DNA from: JBQTKD01 sp052389435
GTDB lineage: Bacteria > Actinomycetota > Actinomycetes > Sporichthyales > Sporichthyaceae
Direction: 5' to 3'
DNA length: 28,078 nt
Assembly (NCBI GenBank): GCA_052389435.1
Contig: JBQTIB010000075.1
Coordinates: forward strand, 1-28,078
The notes beneath the pieces are model-generated. The model was not told the DNA's origin and did not search any database. It was given only the letters and a program-made list of their open reading frames with translations. The first letter of the stretch is position 1. Every line of letters begins with the position of its first letter. This document shows, one piece after another, positions 15,387 through 22,698 of this stretch. The translations under genes and the position numbers were made by a program.

Positions 15387-15436
15387 AGCCCACGCCCACC
15401 GCCGGGGCGAGTATCGCCCCGGCGGTGGCGTGGGCT
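15387..15436 (-). promoter_or_regulatory. 23-bp hairpin adjoining the ktrB ribosome-binding site
   Basis: The arms 15387-15410 and 15414-15436 pair over 23 bp with a single bulged C and a 3-nt loop. On the mRNA the stem ends exactly where GGAGG (15382-15386) begins. It may be a terminator for the small gene upstream or a structure that controls ktrB translation; the lack of a U-tract and the contact with the Shine-Dalgarno favour the second. Confidence 0.7.
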
Positions 15437-15472
15437 GTGGACCGGGGGCCGTTGTGCCGGCCCGTGGCGCCG

Positions 15473-15613
15473 TTAGCGGCGCAGGAAGAGCTTTCCGCCG
15501 ACCATCACGGCCTTCTCCCAGGGCGTGTGCACCATCAGATGTTCCGCCTGGGCGATGTCGGCTCGAACCTGTCGGGGCAGCTGGTTGACCGGTTCCTCGC
15601 GCTTGGACGACAT
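15473..15613 (-). CDS. Small hypothetical protein upstream of ktrB
   Basis: A 46-residue polar protein with a central segment RQVRADIAQAEHLMVHTPWEKAV and a basic C terminus. GAGGAG about 10 nt before ATG 15613 supports translation. I do not recognise it. It is 97 nt upstream of ktrB in the same orientation and separated from it by the strong hairpin, so it could share a transcript with ktrBA or be a separate unit. Confidence 0.5.
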   Translation of the reverse strand: MSSKREEPVNQLPRQVRADIAQAEHLMVHTPWEKAVMVGGKLFLRR

Positions 15614-15875
15614 GGCGGTCGGGCTCCTCACTGGTTCGTCGCGCTCGATCGGGGGCTCGCACCGCCCGCGTCGCGCGCATCCTCGCCGCCGTGCCGCGTC
15701 GGGGAGGCGCGGAATCGGCAGGAGGAGGCGTCGCTGCAGGCCCGCAGTGCACGCCAGCAGAGGTATCGGCGCGCCCGGAGGAGGACTTGAGCCTCGGACG
15801 GCCAACTTTCCGTCGGGGTTGGGTCCGGCGTCCGAGAACGGAGTGGGAGCGCGGGTGGGCCGGCACGATGGGCGG
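15614..15875. other. Intergenic region with nested inverted repeats
   Basis: This 262-bp gap separates the small gene (minus) from the response regulator (plus). I see no convincing gene. CTCGGACG (15793-15800) pairs with CGTCCGAG (15829-15836), and inside it CCAAC (15802-15806) pairs with GTTGG (15818-15822). This could be an operator or an RNA hairpin in the response-regulator leader. Confidence 0.5.
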
Positions 15876-16550
15876 GTGTCGACCGGGACGGTGGTGCTGG
15901 TCGCGGAGGACGAGCCGGCGATCGCGGATCTGCTGGAGCTCTACCTCGCGCGCGAGGGGTACGCGGTGCACGTCGTGCGCGACGGCGCCGAGGTGACGGC
16001 CGCAGTGTCCCGGCTCCGGCCCGCGGCGCTCGTGATGGACATCGGACTGCCGAACGTCGACGGCATCGCCGTCTGCCGGGCGCTGCGGGAGGCGGGGGAC
16101 TGGACCCCGGTCCTGTTCGTGACCGCCCGCGACGACGAAGTCGATCGCATCGTCGGTCTGGAGATCGGCGCCGACGACTACATCACCAAGCCGTTCAGCC
16201 CCCGCGAGGTCGTCAGCCGCGTCAAGGCCGTGCTCCGTCGAGCCGCGGCGGCGGATCTGCCGGGCAGGGTCCTGGCCGCGGGCGGGGTTCGGCTGGACGC
16301 GGACCGACGCACCGTGCACACCGCCGACGGCGACGTCGCGCTGACGGCCACGGAGTTCGACCTGCTCGCCCACCTCATGCGCCACCGCCGGCAGGTGCTG
16401 CGGCGCGAGCAACTGCTGGCCGAGGTGTGGGGCTACGCCTCCGAGGTCACCACCCGCACCGTCGACGTGCACGTGGCACAGGTCCGCGCCAAACTCGGCG
16501 ACGCCAGCCCGATCCGGACCGTCCGCGGAGTCGGCTATGTCGTCGACTGA
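15876..16550 (+). CDS. OmpR-family two-component response regulator
   Basis: A 224-residue regulator. The receiver domain has acidic residues Glu11/Asp12, phospho-acceptor Asp55 (LVMDIGLP), Thr84 and Lys105 (YITKPF), all intact. A winged-helix DNA-binding domain follows (ALTATEFDLLAHLMRH, VTTRTVDVHVAQVRAKLG, TVRGVGYVV). The start is probably GTG 15876; GTG 15891 is also possible and neither has a strong ribosome-binding site. The 3' end overlaps the kinase gene by 14 nt, so the two are made together. Confidence 0.92.
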   Translation: MSTGTVVLVAEDEPAIADLLELYLAREGYAVHVVRDGAEVTAAVSRLRPAALVMDIGLPNVDGIAVCRALREAGDWTPVLFVTARDDEVDRIVGLEIGADDYITKPFSPREVVSRVKAVLRRAAAADLPGRVLAAGGVRLDADRRTVHTADGDVALTATEFDLLAHLMRHRRQVLRREQLLAEVWGYASEVTTRTVDVHVAQVRAKLGDASPIRTVRGVGYVVD

Positions 16551-17916
16551 GCCGCGACGCGCGACCCTCGCGGCCCAGTTCGCCGGAGCGACCGCGCTGG
16601 TGGCCCTCGTCGCGGTCCTGATCGCCGGGGCGGTGGCCCTGCCCCTGGTGGGTCGCGCGGCCGAGGACCAGGCACGGCGCCAGCTGGCCGCGTCGGCCGA
16701 CCTCGTCGCGGCGACCTCGGACGCGCAGGCGCTCGGGCGGGTGGCCGGTCTGGCGAAACTGCGGCAGCTCCTGGCCGGCCAGGACATCGAGCTGGTGGTG
16801 CTGCGGCCTCGGACCGCCGCCGCGCTCGATCCGGCCGACGTGGCGACCGTGAGCGCGGGCGGCAGGGTGTCCGCGACTCGCGTGGTGAACGGTCGCAGCA
16901 GCCTGGTGGAGGCACGACCGACCGACGGCGGGGTCGGCATTGCGTTGGTGCAGCCGAAGTCCGTCGTGGTCTCCCCGCGCGAGGAGGCGGCGCGGCGGCT
17001 GTTCCTGGCCCTGGCCGTCGGGCTGGCGGGCGGTGCCGCCGCCGGTTTCGGGCTCGCGTGGCGCCTGGCGCGCCCGCTGCGCCGGGCCGCCGACGCAGCC
17101 GGTCGGCTCGCCGCCGGCCACCGGGACGTGCGGCTCGAACCGACCGGCCCGGCGGAGGTCGCGGCGGTGGCCGAGGCCCTCAACGACCTCGCCGCGGCCC
17201 TTGCCGCGAGCGAGACCGGACAGCGCGAGTTCCTCCTCTCGATCGCCCCCGAACTGCGCACCCCGCTGACCGCGGTCCGCGGCTACGCCGAGGCCCTCGC
17301 CGACGGCGTGATTCCGCCCGAGCGGGTCGCCGCGACGGGCGGCACGGTGCTGGCCGAGGCGCAGCGCCTGAGCCGGCTCGTCGAGGACCTCATGGACCTC
17401 GCCCGCCTCCGCGCCCGGTCCTTTCCGGTGGACCGCGGCGACGTCGACCTCGTCGCGCTGATGACCGCGGCGGCGCAGGTCTGGCGCGACCGGGCCGCGG
17501 CGACCGGGGCGCAGGTGCGCGCCGAGGTCCCCGCCCAACCGGTGTTCGCGCACACCGACCCGACGAGGGTGCGTCAGATCCTCGACGGGTTGGCCGACAA
17601 TGCGCTCCGCGTCCTGGACGGCGGCGGTGTGCTCGTGCTCGCGTTGAGCGTCGAGGGGGACTGCGCCGTGCTGCAGGTGCGGGACTCCGGGCCGGGCCTG
17701 ACCGACACCGACGTCGAGGTCGCGTTCGAGCCCTCGGCGCTGCACGACCGCTACCGCGGCACCCGTCGCGTGGGCGCGGGCGTGGGCCTGGCGCTGATCG
17801 ACGGTCTGACGGGCCTGCTCGGCGGCACGGCGCACGCCGGCCACGCGCCGGAGGGCGGCGCGTCCTTCACCGTCCGCCTCCCGCTCGTCGCCGCCGCCCC
17901 CGCTGTCGATCCCTGA
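16537..17916 (+). CDS. Sensor histidine kinase lacking the phospho-acceptor His
   Basis: A 459-residue membrane kinase with two membrane segments (about 18-40 and 150-172), a ~110-residue extracytoplasmic sensor, HAMP (about 173-225), HisKA and HATPase_c domains. The H-box reads SIAPELRTPL: the residue normally His is Pro238 (codon CCC, 17248-17250), one base from CAC. The ATP-binding parts look intact: N-box with DNALR, G1 DSGPGL, F-box FEP and G2 GAGVGLAL. As written it cannot autophosphorylate in the usual way. It could be a pseudokinase that only binds or dephosphorylates its partner, a recent mutant, or a base error. It overlaps the response regulator. Confidence 0.9.
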   Translation: MSSTEPRRATLAAQFAGATALVALVAVLIAGAVALPLVGRAAEDQARRQLAASADLVAATSDAQALGRVAGLAKLRQLLAGQDIELVVLRPRTAAALDPADVATVSAGGRVSATRVVNGRSSLVEARPTDGGVGIALVQPKSVVVSPREEAARRLFLALAVGLAGGAAAGFGLAWRLARPLRRAADAAGRLAAGHRDVRLEPTGPAEVAAVAEALNDLAAALAASETGQREFLLSIAPELRTPLTAVRGYAEALADGVIPPERVAATGGTVLAEAQRLSRLVEDLMDLARLRARSFPVDRGDVDLVALMTAAAQVWRDRAAATGAQVRAEVPAQPVFAHTDPTRVRQILDGLADNALRVLDGGGVLVLALSVEGDCAVLQVRDSGPGLTDTDVEVAFEPSALHDRYRGTRRVGAGVGLALIDGLTGLLGGTAHAGHAPEGGASFTVRLPLVAAAPAVDP

Positions 17917-18041
17917 GCGTGTGCGTACTCGGCGCATGTCGGGCGCGGGCTCTTACACGACCCGAACATTCCCCTGATCGGTTCTCCACGTCCGGCGGGC
18001 ACCGTTGTTCTCGACGGAACAACCGAAGGGGAGGAACTCGC

Positions 18042-18557
18042 ATGGGGATGTCGAACATTCGACTGCGCCGCGCCGGGAGCACGCGCCGGGTCGGCACGGC
18101 TGCGGCGGGGTGGGTGGTGGCGGGCGTGCTCGCCGTCGCGATGGCCGGCGGCGTGGCCGTCGCCAACACCGGGTCCGCAGGGGGCGGCGAGGCGGAGGTG
18201 GCCGAGAAGGTCGTCGGCAAGGACGGTGCGAAGTTCGCCGGCGCGCTGCGCACGTGGGGCGGGCGAGTCGAACACGGCGAGGCCGTCGTGCGCACCAAGA
18301 AGGGGACCAGGGAGGTGCTGATCCAGCGCGGCAGCATCACCGCCCTGAACGGCGACACGATGACCGTCCGCAGCGCCGACGGCTGGCAGGGCACCTGGAC
18401 CCTGGAGGAGAAGACCCGCATCCGGTCGGAGAAGCAGAAGGGCTCGCGCTCCGATCTCGCCGTCGGCGACACGGTCGCGGTGGCCGGGGAGGGTTCGGAC
18501 AACGCCGGCCGGGCCGGCATCGTCCGCGAGCGGCCCGCGGCGGCGAAGGCCTCCTGA
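18042..18557 (+). CDS. Exported DUF5666-like protein
   Basis: A 171-residue protein with a basic N terminus and one hydrophobic segment (about residues 25-43, VVAGVLAVAMAGGVAVA), so exported or membrane-tethered. The C-terminal domain (GSITALNGDTMTVRSADG ... TRIR ... SDLAVGDTVAVAGEG) has the pattern of DUF5666, a small beta-barrel domain found in secreted proteins. GGGGAGGA lies about 7 nt before ATG 18042. It follows the two-component pair by 125 nt in the same direction and may be a regulon member; that is inference from position. Confidence 0.75.
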   Translation: MGMSNIRLRRAGSTRRVGTAAAGWVVAGVLAVAMAGGVAVANTGSAGGGEAEVAEKVVGKDGAKFAGALRTWGGRVEHGEAVVRTKKGTREVLIQRGSITALNGDTMTVRSADGWQGTWTLEEKTRIRSEKQKGSRSDLAVGDTVAVAGEGSDNAGRAGIVRERPAAAKAS

Positions 18558-18563
18558 CGGGTC

Positions 18564-18597
18564 GAACCGGCGGCGGCTCCGGCGCCGCCGCCGGTTC
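18564..18597 (+). terminator. GC-rich hairpin terminator after the DUF5666-like gene
   Basis: A perfect 14-bp stem (18564-18577 with 18584-18597) and a 6-nt loop begins 7 bp after the stop codon. No T-run follows, as is usual for actinobacterial hairpin terminators. Confidence 0.65.
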
Positions 18598-18852
18598 ACC
18601 GGGCCGGTCCACCAGGGCGGAAGCAGGTCGTGCCACGCGACGTCTGCGATCCGGGCGGTCGTGGCCTGCACGAACCCTCTTCCGTCGGCGCGGCTCGTCG
18701 ATCCCGCTCCGCACCCAGCCGCCGCCTAGCGTCGAGGTGGCCGGGCCACCGATTTCGGGTGAGTCGCTGTGGCGTGGGCCGGGCGGGCCCGCTGGGGGCG
18801 AGGATGTACCCGAAGCCGTCGATCCGGCGCTTCGGTGGAACTGGGAGCCCCG
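18598..18852. other. Intergenic region, no gene seen
   Basis: I find no convincing gene here. A TAGCGT box at 18726-18731 could be the -10 of the small membrane protein gene downstream, with a transcript start near 18738. Confidence 0.45.
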
Positions 18853-19140
18853 GTGCGACTGCTGGCCTAGCTGGTACTGCTGGCCGTGGTGCTGCTCGCC
18901 CTCGCGTCCTTCGCCGGCCGGGGCGGCGGCGCCGCCCGCCCGCCCGCCGACGGTCCGGTGGGGCGGTCGGCCAACGTCCGCTTCGGCGTGGGCGGGGTGC
19001 TGCTCGCGACGGCCTTCGTGCTCTCGGTGCTCGAGGTGGAGGCGATCGCCGTGAGCGCCTGCTACATCGGCGGCCTGGCGCTGCTCGTCAACGGCTACCT
19101 GCAGGGACGCATCGACCGGCGCAAGCGGCGTCGTCGCTGA
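18853..19140 (+). pseudogene. Small membrane protein gene with an early in-frame amber codon
   Basis: The conserved-looking part (18886-19140, GTG start, 84 residues) encodes two hydrophobic segments and an Arg/Lys-rich tail (RIDRRKRRRR). Extending the frame upstream gives GTG 18853 with GGGAG 5 nt before it, then codons for R-L-L-A and a TAG at 18868-18870, after which a Leu/Val membrane segment continues without break. Either the true start is GTG 18886 or 18889, or a start at 18853 was inactivated by the amber codon or by a sequencing error. I do not recognise the family. Confidence 0.5.
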
Positions 19141-19151
19141 CGCTCGGTCAG
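19137..19151. repeat. 15-bp dyad CTGACGCTCGGTCAG, copy 1
   Basis: The CTGAC/GTCAG arms flank GCTCG. It includes the stop codon of the small membrane protein gene and ends just before the SDR stop. An identical copy is at 23082-23096. Confidence 0.6.
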
Positions 19152-19152
19152 A

Positions 19153-20577
19153 TCACCAGGGCGAGACCCGGTAGTCCTTGACGAACACGCCGTAGAGGTC
19201 CTCCCCGGCCTCCCCGCGGACGATCGGGTCGTAGACGCGTGCCGCGCCGTCGACGAGGTCCAGCGGTGCATGGAAGCCCTCCTCGTGCAGACGCGCCTTC
19301 GTCGGGTGCGGACGTTCGTCGGTGATCCAGCCGGTGTCCACCGCGGTCATCAGGATGCCGTCGCGTTCGAACATCTCCTGGGCGCTGGTGCGCGTCAGCA
19401 TGTTCAGCGCGGCCTTGGCCATGTTGGTGTGCGGATGCCCGGGACCCTTGTAGCTGCGGGAGAACTGGCCCTCCATCGCCGAGACGTTGACCACGTAGGT
19501 GCGTCTGGCGGGCGAGGCCGCGAGGCTCGCCCGCAGCCGGGAGATCAGCACGAACGGCGCGGTTGCGTTGCAGAGCTGAACCTCGAGCATCTCCAGCGGA
19601 TCGACGTCCTGCACCGCCTGTGTCCAGCTGTTCACCTCCGCCAGGTCCGGCACGAGCCCGCCCGCGTCGATCGCCGTACCCGCCTCCACCCGCTCCAGCG
19701 ACGCCGAGTGCGCCTTGAGCGAGAGCGCGGTCAGGACGTCGGGGGACAGGGCGTGGGTGGTCAGCGCCGAGAGTTCCTGCGGGTGCGCTCCGACGCCCTT
19801 GGACAGGGCGAGCACCTCCGGCAGCGGGCCGTCGGGCAGCGGCGCGGACTCGGCCGCGACGAGGTGTGCGTAGGCGCCCGGGCTGCGCTTGACGGTCTGC
19901 GCGGCGTTGTTGATCAGGATGTCCAGCGGGCCCGCGGCGGCGACCTCGTCGGCCAGGGCGACGACCTGGGCCGGGTCGCGCAGGTCGATGCCGACGACCT
20001 TGAGCCGGTGCAGCCACTCGCCGGACTCCGGCAGGCTCGCGAACCGCCGGACGGCGTCGCTGGGGAAACGCGTGGTGATCGTCAGGTGCGCGCCGTCGCG
20101 CAGCAGACGCAGCGCGATGTGCATCCCGATCTTCGCCCGCCCGCCGGTGAGCAGGGCGGTGCGGCCGCTGAGGTCGGTGCGGGCGTTGCGGCGGGCGTGG
20201 CTGAACGCCGCGCACTCCGGGCACAGCTGGTGGTAGAACGCGTCGACCTCGACGTAGCGCCGTTTGCACAGGTAGCAGCCCCGCGGTTTCCGCAGCACGC
20301 CCGCGATAGGCGCGGTCGTCGCGGTGGACAGCGGAAGGCCCTCGGTCTCGTCGTCGATGCGCCCCGGGGCGCCGGTGGCCGTGGCCGCGGTGACCGCGTC
20401 GTCGTGCGCCTTCTCCTCGGCACGCCTGATCCGGCGCCGGTCCTCCTTGAGCCACTTGAAGAACCCGCCGACCGCGCGCTTGACCGTCTCGACGTCGGGG
20501 TGCTCCGGCGGAAGGTGCTCCACCTCGCGCAGCACCGCGAGGGCGTCGGCCAGCCGTTCGGGATCGATCCGGTCCAT
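19153..20577 (-). CDS. Atypical SDR-family protein with N-terminal zinc ribbon
   Basis: A 474-residue protein. Residues 1-100 are helical and charged; a zinc ribbon follows (Cys101, Cys104, Cys119, Cys122 in CYLC and CPEC); then a Rossmann domain from about 135. The cofactor loop is TGGRAKIG (144-151) and NNAA is at 223-226. The catalytic region is unusual: Asn337 and Ser366 (NVSAMEG) are present and Lys388 is in place, but the position of the usual Tyr in YxxxK is Thr384 (TNMAK). About 85 extra residues lie between NNAA and Asn337. Nucleotide binding is likely, classical dehydrogenase activity is doubtful. ATG 20577 is preceded by GGGAGA at a long spacing, so the start is moderately certain. 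Confidence 0.8.
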   Translation of the reverse strand: MDRIDPERLADALAVLREVEHLPPEHPDVETVKRAVGGFFKWLKEDRRRIRRAEEKAHDDAVTAATATGAPGRIDDETEGLPLSTATTAPIAGVLRKPRGCYLCKRRYVEVDAFYHQLCPECAAFSHARRNARTDLSGRTALLTGGRAKIGMHIALRLLRDGAHLTITTRFPSDAVRRFASLPESGEWLHRLKVVGIDLRDPAQVVALADEVAAAGPLDILINNAAQTVKRSPGAYAHLVAAESAPLPDGPLPEVLALSKGVGAHPQELSALTTHALSPDVLTALSLKAHSASLERVEAGTAIDAGGLVPDLAEVNSWTQAVQDVDPLEMLEVQLCNATAPFVLISRLRASLAASPARRTYVVNVSAMEGQFSRSYKGPGHPHTNMAKAALNMLTRTSAQEMFERDGILMTAVDTGWITDERPHPTKARLHEEGFHAPLDLVDGAARVYDPIVRGEAGEDLYGVFVKDYRVSPW

Positions 20578-20692
20578 GGACGCACAGTCTCCCGGGCCCG
20601 GCGTGTTGCCGCGAATCGGGTCCTGACCTGCGGATTTGACCCGCTTCGGGAGTGTGATCCACACCGCGTTCGCCACTCCGCGCGAAGGTGTC

Positions 20693-20721
20693 TGCAAGCA
20701 CCCCGGCGGATGGGATATGGT
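20693..20721 (+). promoter_or_regulatory. Promoter of the tRNA cluster
   Basis: A -10 box TATGGT (20716-20721) lies 17 nt after a weak -35 (TGCAAG, 20693-20698). It would start transcription about 30 nt before tRNA-Gly. Confidence 0.45.
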
Positions 20722-20757
20722 CCTCCTGCATCGCCGGGGGAAACTCCAGCGAAACGC

Positions 20758-20830
20758 GCGGACGTGGCTCAGTTGGTAGAGCATCACCTTGCCAAGGTGA
20801 GGGTCGCGGGTTCGAATCCCGTCGTCCGCT
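20758..20830 (+). tRNA. tRNA-Gly (GCC)
   Basis: A complete 73-nt cloverleaf. The acceptor GCGGACG pairs with CGTCCGC, the anticodon stem ACCTT/AAGGT encloses GCC, and GGTTCGAATCC forms the T loop. CCA is not encoded. It is the first of three tRNAs in one transcript. Confidence 0.95.
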
Positions 20831-20896
20831 CGAAGAAACTTCGAGGCAGCGCAGCGGGGGCTGCCGGCACCACCGGCACCCTGCTTCGCACGGCAG

Positions 20897-20968
20897 GGCC
20901 GGTTGGCCGAGTGGCTTAGGCAAGGGCCTGCAAAGCCCTGTACGCGGGTTCGATTCCCGCACCGGCCT
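20897..20968 (+). tRNA. tRNA-Cys (GCA)
   Basis: A complete 72-nt cloverleaf. The acceptor GGCCGGT pairs with ACCGGCC, the anticodon loop CTGCAAA reads GCA, and GGTTCGATTCC is the T loop. CCA is not encoded. Confidence 0.95.
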
Positions 20969-20982
20969 CGTAGTTCCATCCC

Positions 20983-21057
20983 GGGCGTTTAGCTCAGCGG
21001 GAGAGCGCTTCCCTGACACGGAAGAGGTCACTGGTTCAATCCCAGTAACGCCCACCA
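20983..21057 (+). tRNA. tRNA-Val (GAC) with encoded CCA
   Basis: The acceptor GGGCGTT pairs with AACGCCC, the anticodon loop CTGACAC reads GAC, and GGTTCAATCC is the T loop. Discriminator A21054 is followed by CCA at 21055-21057, so the 3' CCA is encoded, unlike in the other two tRNAs. Confidence 0.95.
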
Positions 21058-21113
21058 GACTCGGGCGAGGTGTGTCTGCTGAAAGCGCAGACCACCTCGT
21101 CTGGTTTCTTTTT
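21055..21113 (+). terminator. Intrinsic terminator of the tRNA cluster
   Basis: CCAGAC and GTCTGG flank an inner stem (CGAGGT-TGTCTGC with GCAGAC-ACCTCG), and TTTCTTTTT follows. It is the only clear U-tract terminator in the window. Its 5' end overlaps the encoded CCA of tRNA-Val. Confidence 0.8.
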
Positions 21114-21130
21114 GGCCGACTTCGTCGGCC
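21114..21130. repeat. Short hairpin GGCCGAC-TTC-GTCGGCC
   Basis: A perfect 7-bp stem with a 3-nt loop directly after the U-tract, perhaps a backup terminator. Confidence 0.5.
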
Positions 21131-21144
21131 GGCGGGGGCTTCGC

Positions 21145-21178
21145 CACCCGCACCCCTACGCCACCCGCACCCCTACGC
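21145..21178 (+). repeat. Tandem duplication of a 17-bp unit
   Basis: CACCCGCACCCCTACGC occurs twice without interruption (21145-21161 and 21162-21178). It lies in the non-coding stretch between the tRNAs and the lipoprotein gene. Confidence 0.7.
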
Positions 21179-21213
21179 CGCCCGCTCGGCGTCTGGGGCG
21201 GTGGCGAGTGAGA

Positions 21214-21255
21214 AGCGCCCCGCCGGCCCGTTCGGGTGGGTGGCGGCGGGGCGCT
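21214..21255. terminator. Long GC-rich inverted repeat
   Basis: AGCGCCCCGCCG (21214-21225) pairs fully with 21244-21255, and the 18-nt loop contains a small CCCG/CGGG stem. It may act as a further terminator between the tRNA cluster and the lipoprotein gene. From here to 21521 I see no gene. Confidence 0.5.
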
Positions 21256-21521
21256 CTGCCACGGGACCACCGAGGTGGCCGGGCGGCGTCGCGCTGCGGC
21301 CTTCTCGGCAGACGGCGCAGCGCGAACGCCTTTCGAGATTAGCCTTCCGGCGGCGTGCACGGCTTGAGGCGAATGGCCCCAGATGGGCGGACCGAAGGTC
21401 CCCTCCGGCCGCCTCGGACGCGGGAGCCGAGGGGGTGTGGTCATGTGCGTTGGCACGTTCGGCCGATACGGGTCGAACCGTTCGGACTCGTCCCGTCCGC
21501 AGGCTGCTGCGTCCGATAGAC

Positions 21522-22370
21522 ATGACTGCGAAGCGTTTGAACGTCGCCGCCGCCGTGCTGGGCGCGGCAGTCCTGCTGTCCGCCTGCGGTTCGAGCACCG
21601 TCGTCGCGGAGAACGAGGGCGGGGCCGCGGGGGACTCGACCGTCGCCGCCTCGACGCCCACGCCGGAGCCGACCGCCGACGCCACGGCCGCGCCGACGTC
21701 GAAGCCGACGCGCACCTTCACCCCGTCGCCGAGCCCGACGCGGGCCGCCGCCAAGCCGACGGCGGAACCGGAGCCGACCCGGACGCCGCGCCCGAGCGAG
21801 AAGCCGGAACCCACCACGGCGCCGGAATCGACGAAGACGCCCGAGTGGAAGCCCGCCCTGGTCATGCTCGGGGCCGACCAGGTGCCGACCTCGACGGCGT
21901 TCCCGTCGTGGACCGAGACCAAGATCCGCGACGGCCTTCGCACCACCGACCCCTACTGCTGGCAGGAGCCGTTCCCGCGCGCCAGCACCAAGTACAGGGC
22001 GATCTACGACCCGAAGATCGGCTCCGGTGGGATTTCGCAGATGGTCGTCCGTATGGACAGCGAAGCCGCCGCGATCGAGCTCGTCGAAGAACTCGCGAAG
22101 TGCTGGCCGCAGGAGAAGAGCTTCGTCAACGACGACGGCCGGCAGGTCACGGCCACGACGTACGGCACCTACGACGTCAAGGACGGCCTGACCGTCGGCG
22201 CGACGACCTGGTGCGGGGGCGAGGAGTTCCCCGACAATTCGATGATGTGGGCGATCGGCCGCGACGGCCGGGAGGTCACCTACGTCCACTTCTGGCCGAT
22301 GCGCGAGGACTGCTGGGTCCCGAAGGACATGTGGATCGGTCTGAGCAAGACCGCCCTACGGCAGCTGTAG
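21522..22370 (+). CDS. Putative Pro/Thr-rich lipoprotein
   Basis: A 282-residue protein with a type II signal: hydrophobic AAAVLGAAVLLSAC with lipobox LSAC, Cys22 as the lipidated residue. Residues ~45-110 are a Pro/Thr/Glu-rich spacer with many TP, EP and SP pairs, typical of stalks that hold a domain off the membrane. The C-terminal ~165 residues (from ALVMLGADQVP) contain Cys and Trp residues and resemble small sensor-like extracellular domains of actinobacterial lipoproteins; the fold is unknown. No clear ribosome-binding site precedes ATG 21522, so the start rests on the signal peptide. Confidence 0.82.
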   Translation: MTAKRLNVAAAVLGAAVLLSACGSSTVVAENEGGAAGDSTVAASTPTPEPTADATAAPTSKPTRTFTPSPSPTRAAAKPTAEPEPTRTPRPSEKPEPTTAPESTKTPEWKPALVMLGADQVPTSTAFPSWTETKIRDGLRTTDPYCWQEPFPRASTKYRAIYDPKIGSGGISQMVVRMDSEAAAIELVEELAKCWPQEKSFVNDDGRQVTATTYGTYDVKDGLTVGATTWCGGEEFPDNSMMWAIGRDGREVTYVHFWPMREDCWVPKDMWIGLSKTALRQL

Positions 22371-22378
22371 GGGTGGCC

Positions 22379-22642
22379 TCAGGCTCGGGCTACGTCGAGG
22401 TCCACCGGCTCGAGGCGGCCGGGGGCGCCGCACCAGTCGTCCAGCAGCGCCGCGATGCGGCGGGCCTTGGACCGGTTGGCGTACAGGACGATGTCCGACT
22501 GCGAACCGTTGCCGAAGCCGGTGGGAACGAACTTGGTGCCGACCCCGATCGCCGCGCCGGGGCCCAGGGTGAAGAAGGCCTCCCACCGCTCGCCGTGGTT
22601 CGGGGCGCCGATCGTGTACTGCCAACTGCGGGAGCGACTCAT
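22379..22642 (-). CDS. Hypothetical protein
   Basis: An 87-residue soluble protein I do not recognise. It has GxxNHGERWEAFFTLGPGAAIGVGTKF, a DIVLYANRSKARRIAALLDDW helix and an acidic C terminus. Its stop is 8 nt from the convergent lipoprotein stop. A -10-like TAGGCA lies shortly upstream and the divergent gene starts 56 nt away. Confidence 0.6.
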   Translation of the reverse strand: MSRSRSWQYTIGAPNHGERWEAFFTLGPGAAIGVGTKFVPTGFGNGSQSDIVLYANRSKARRIAALLDDWCGAPGRLEPVDLDVARA

Positions 22643-22685
22643 GCCGCCATCGTTGCCTACCCGCAGCCGCCCGGCGAACCCGGCG

Positions 22686-22691
22686 TAGCCT
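22686..22691 (+). promoter_or_regulatory. -10 box for leaderless small gene
   Basis: TAGCCT is followed by 7 nt and ATG at 22699, the leaderless geometry. Confidence 0.45.
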
Positions 22692-22698
22692 CGCGGGC

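Noticed and set aside
15376..15436. A c-di-AMP (ydaO-type) riboswitch upstream of ktrB
   Set aside because: The leader is one simple hairpin and lacks the multi-helix junction of that riboswitch.
19270..20919. A 549-codon plus-strand frame opposite the SDR gene that runs into the tRNA genes
   Set aside because: It has no family motifs, crosses tRNA-Gly and lies opposite a gene with clear zinc-ribbon and Rossmann motifs.
20758..21057. An integrative element next to the tRNA genes
   Set aside because: No integrase, no duplicated tRNA end and normal genes on both sides.
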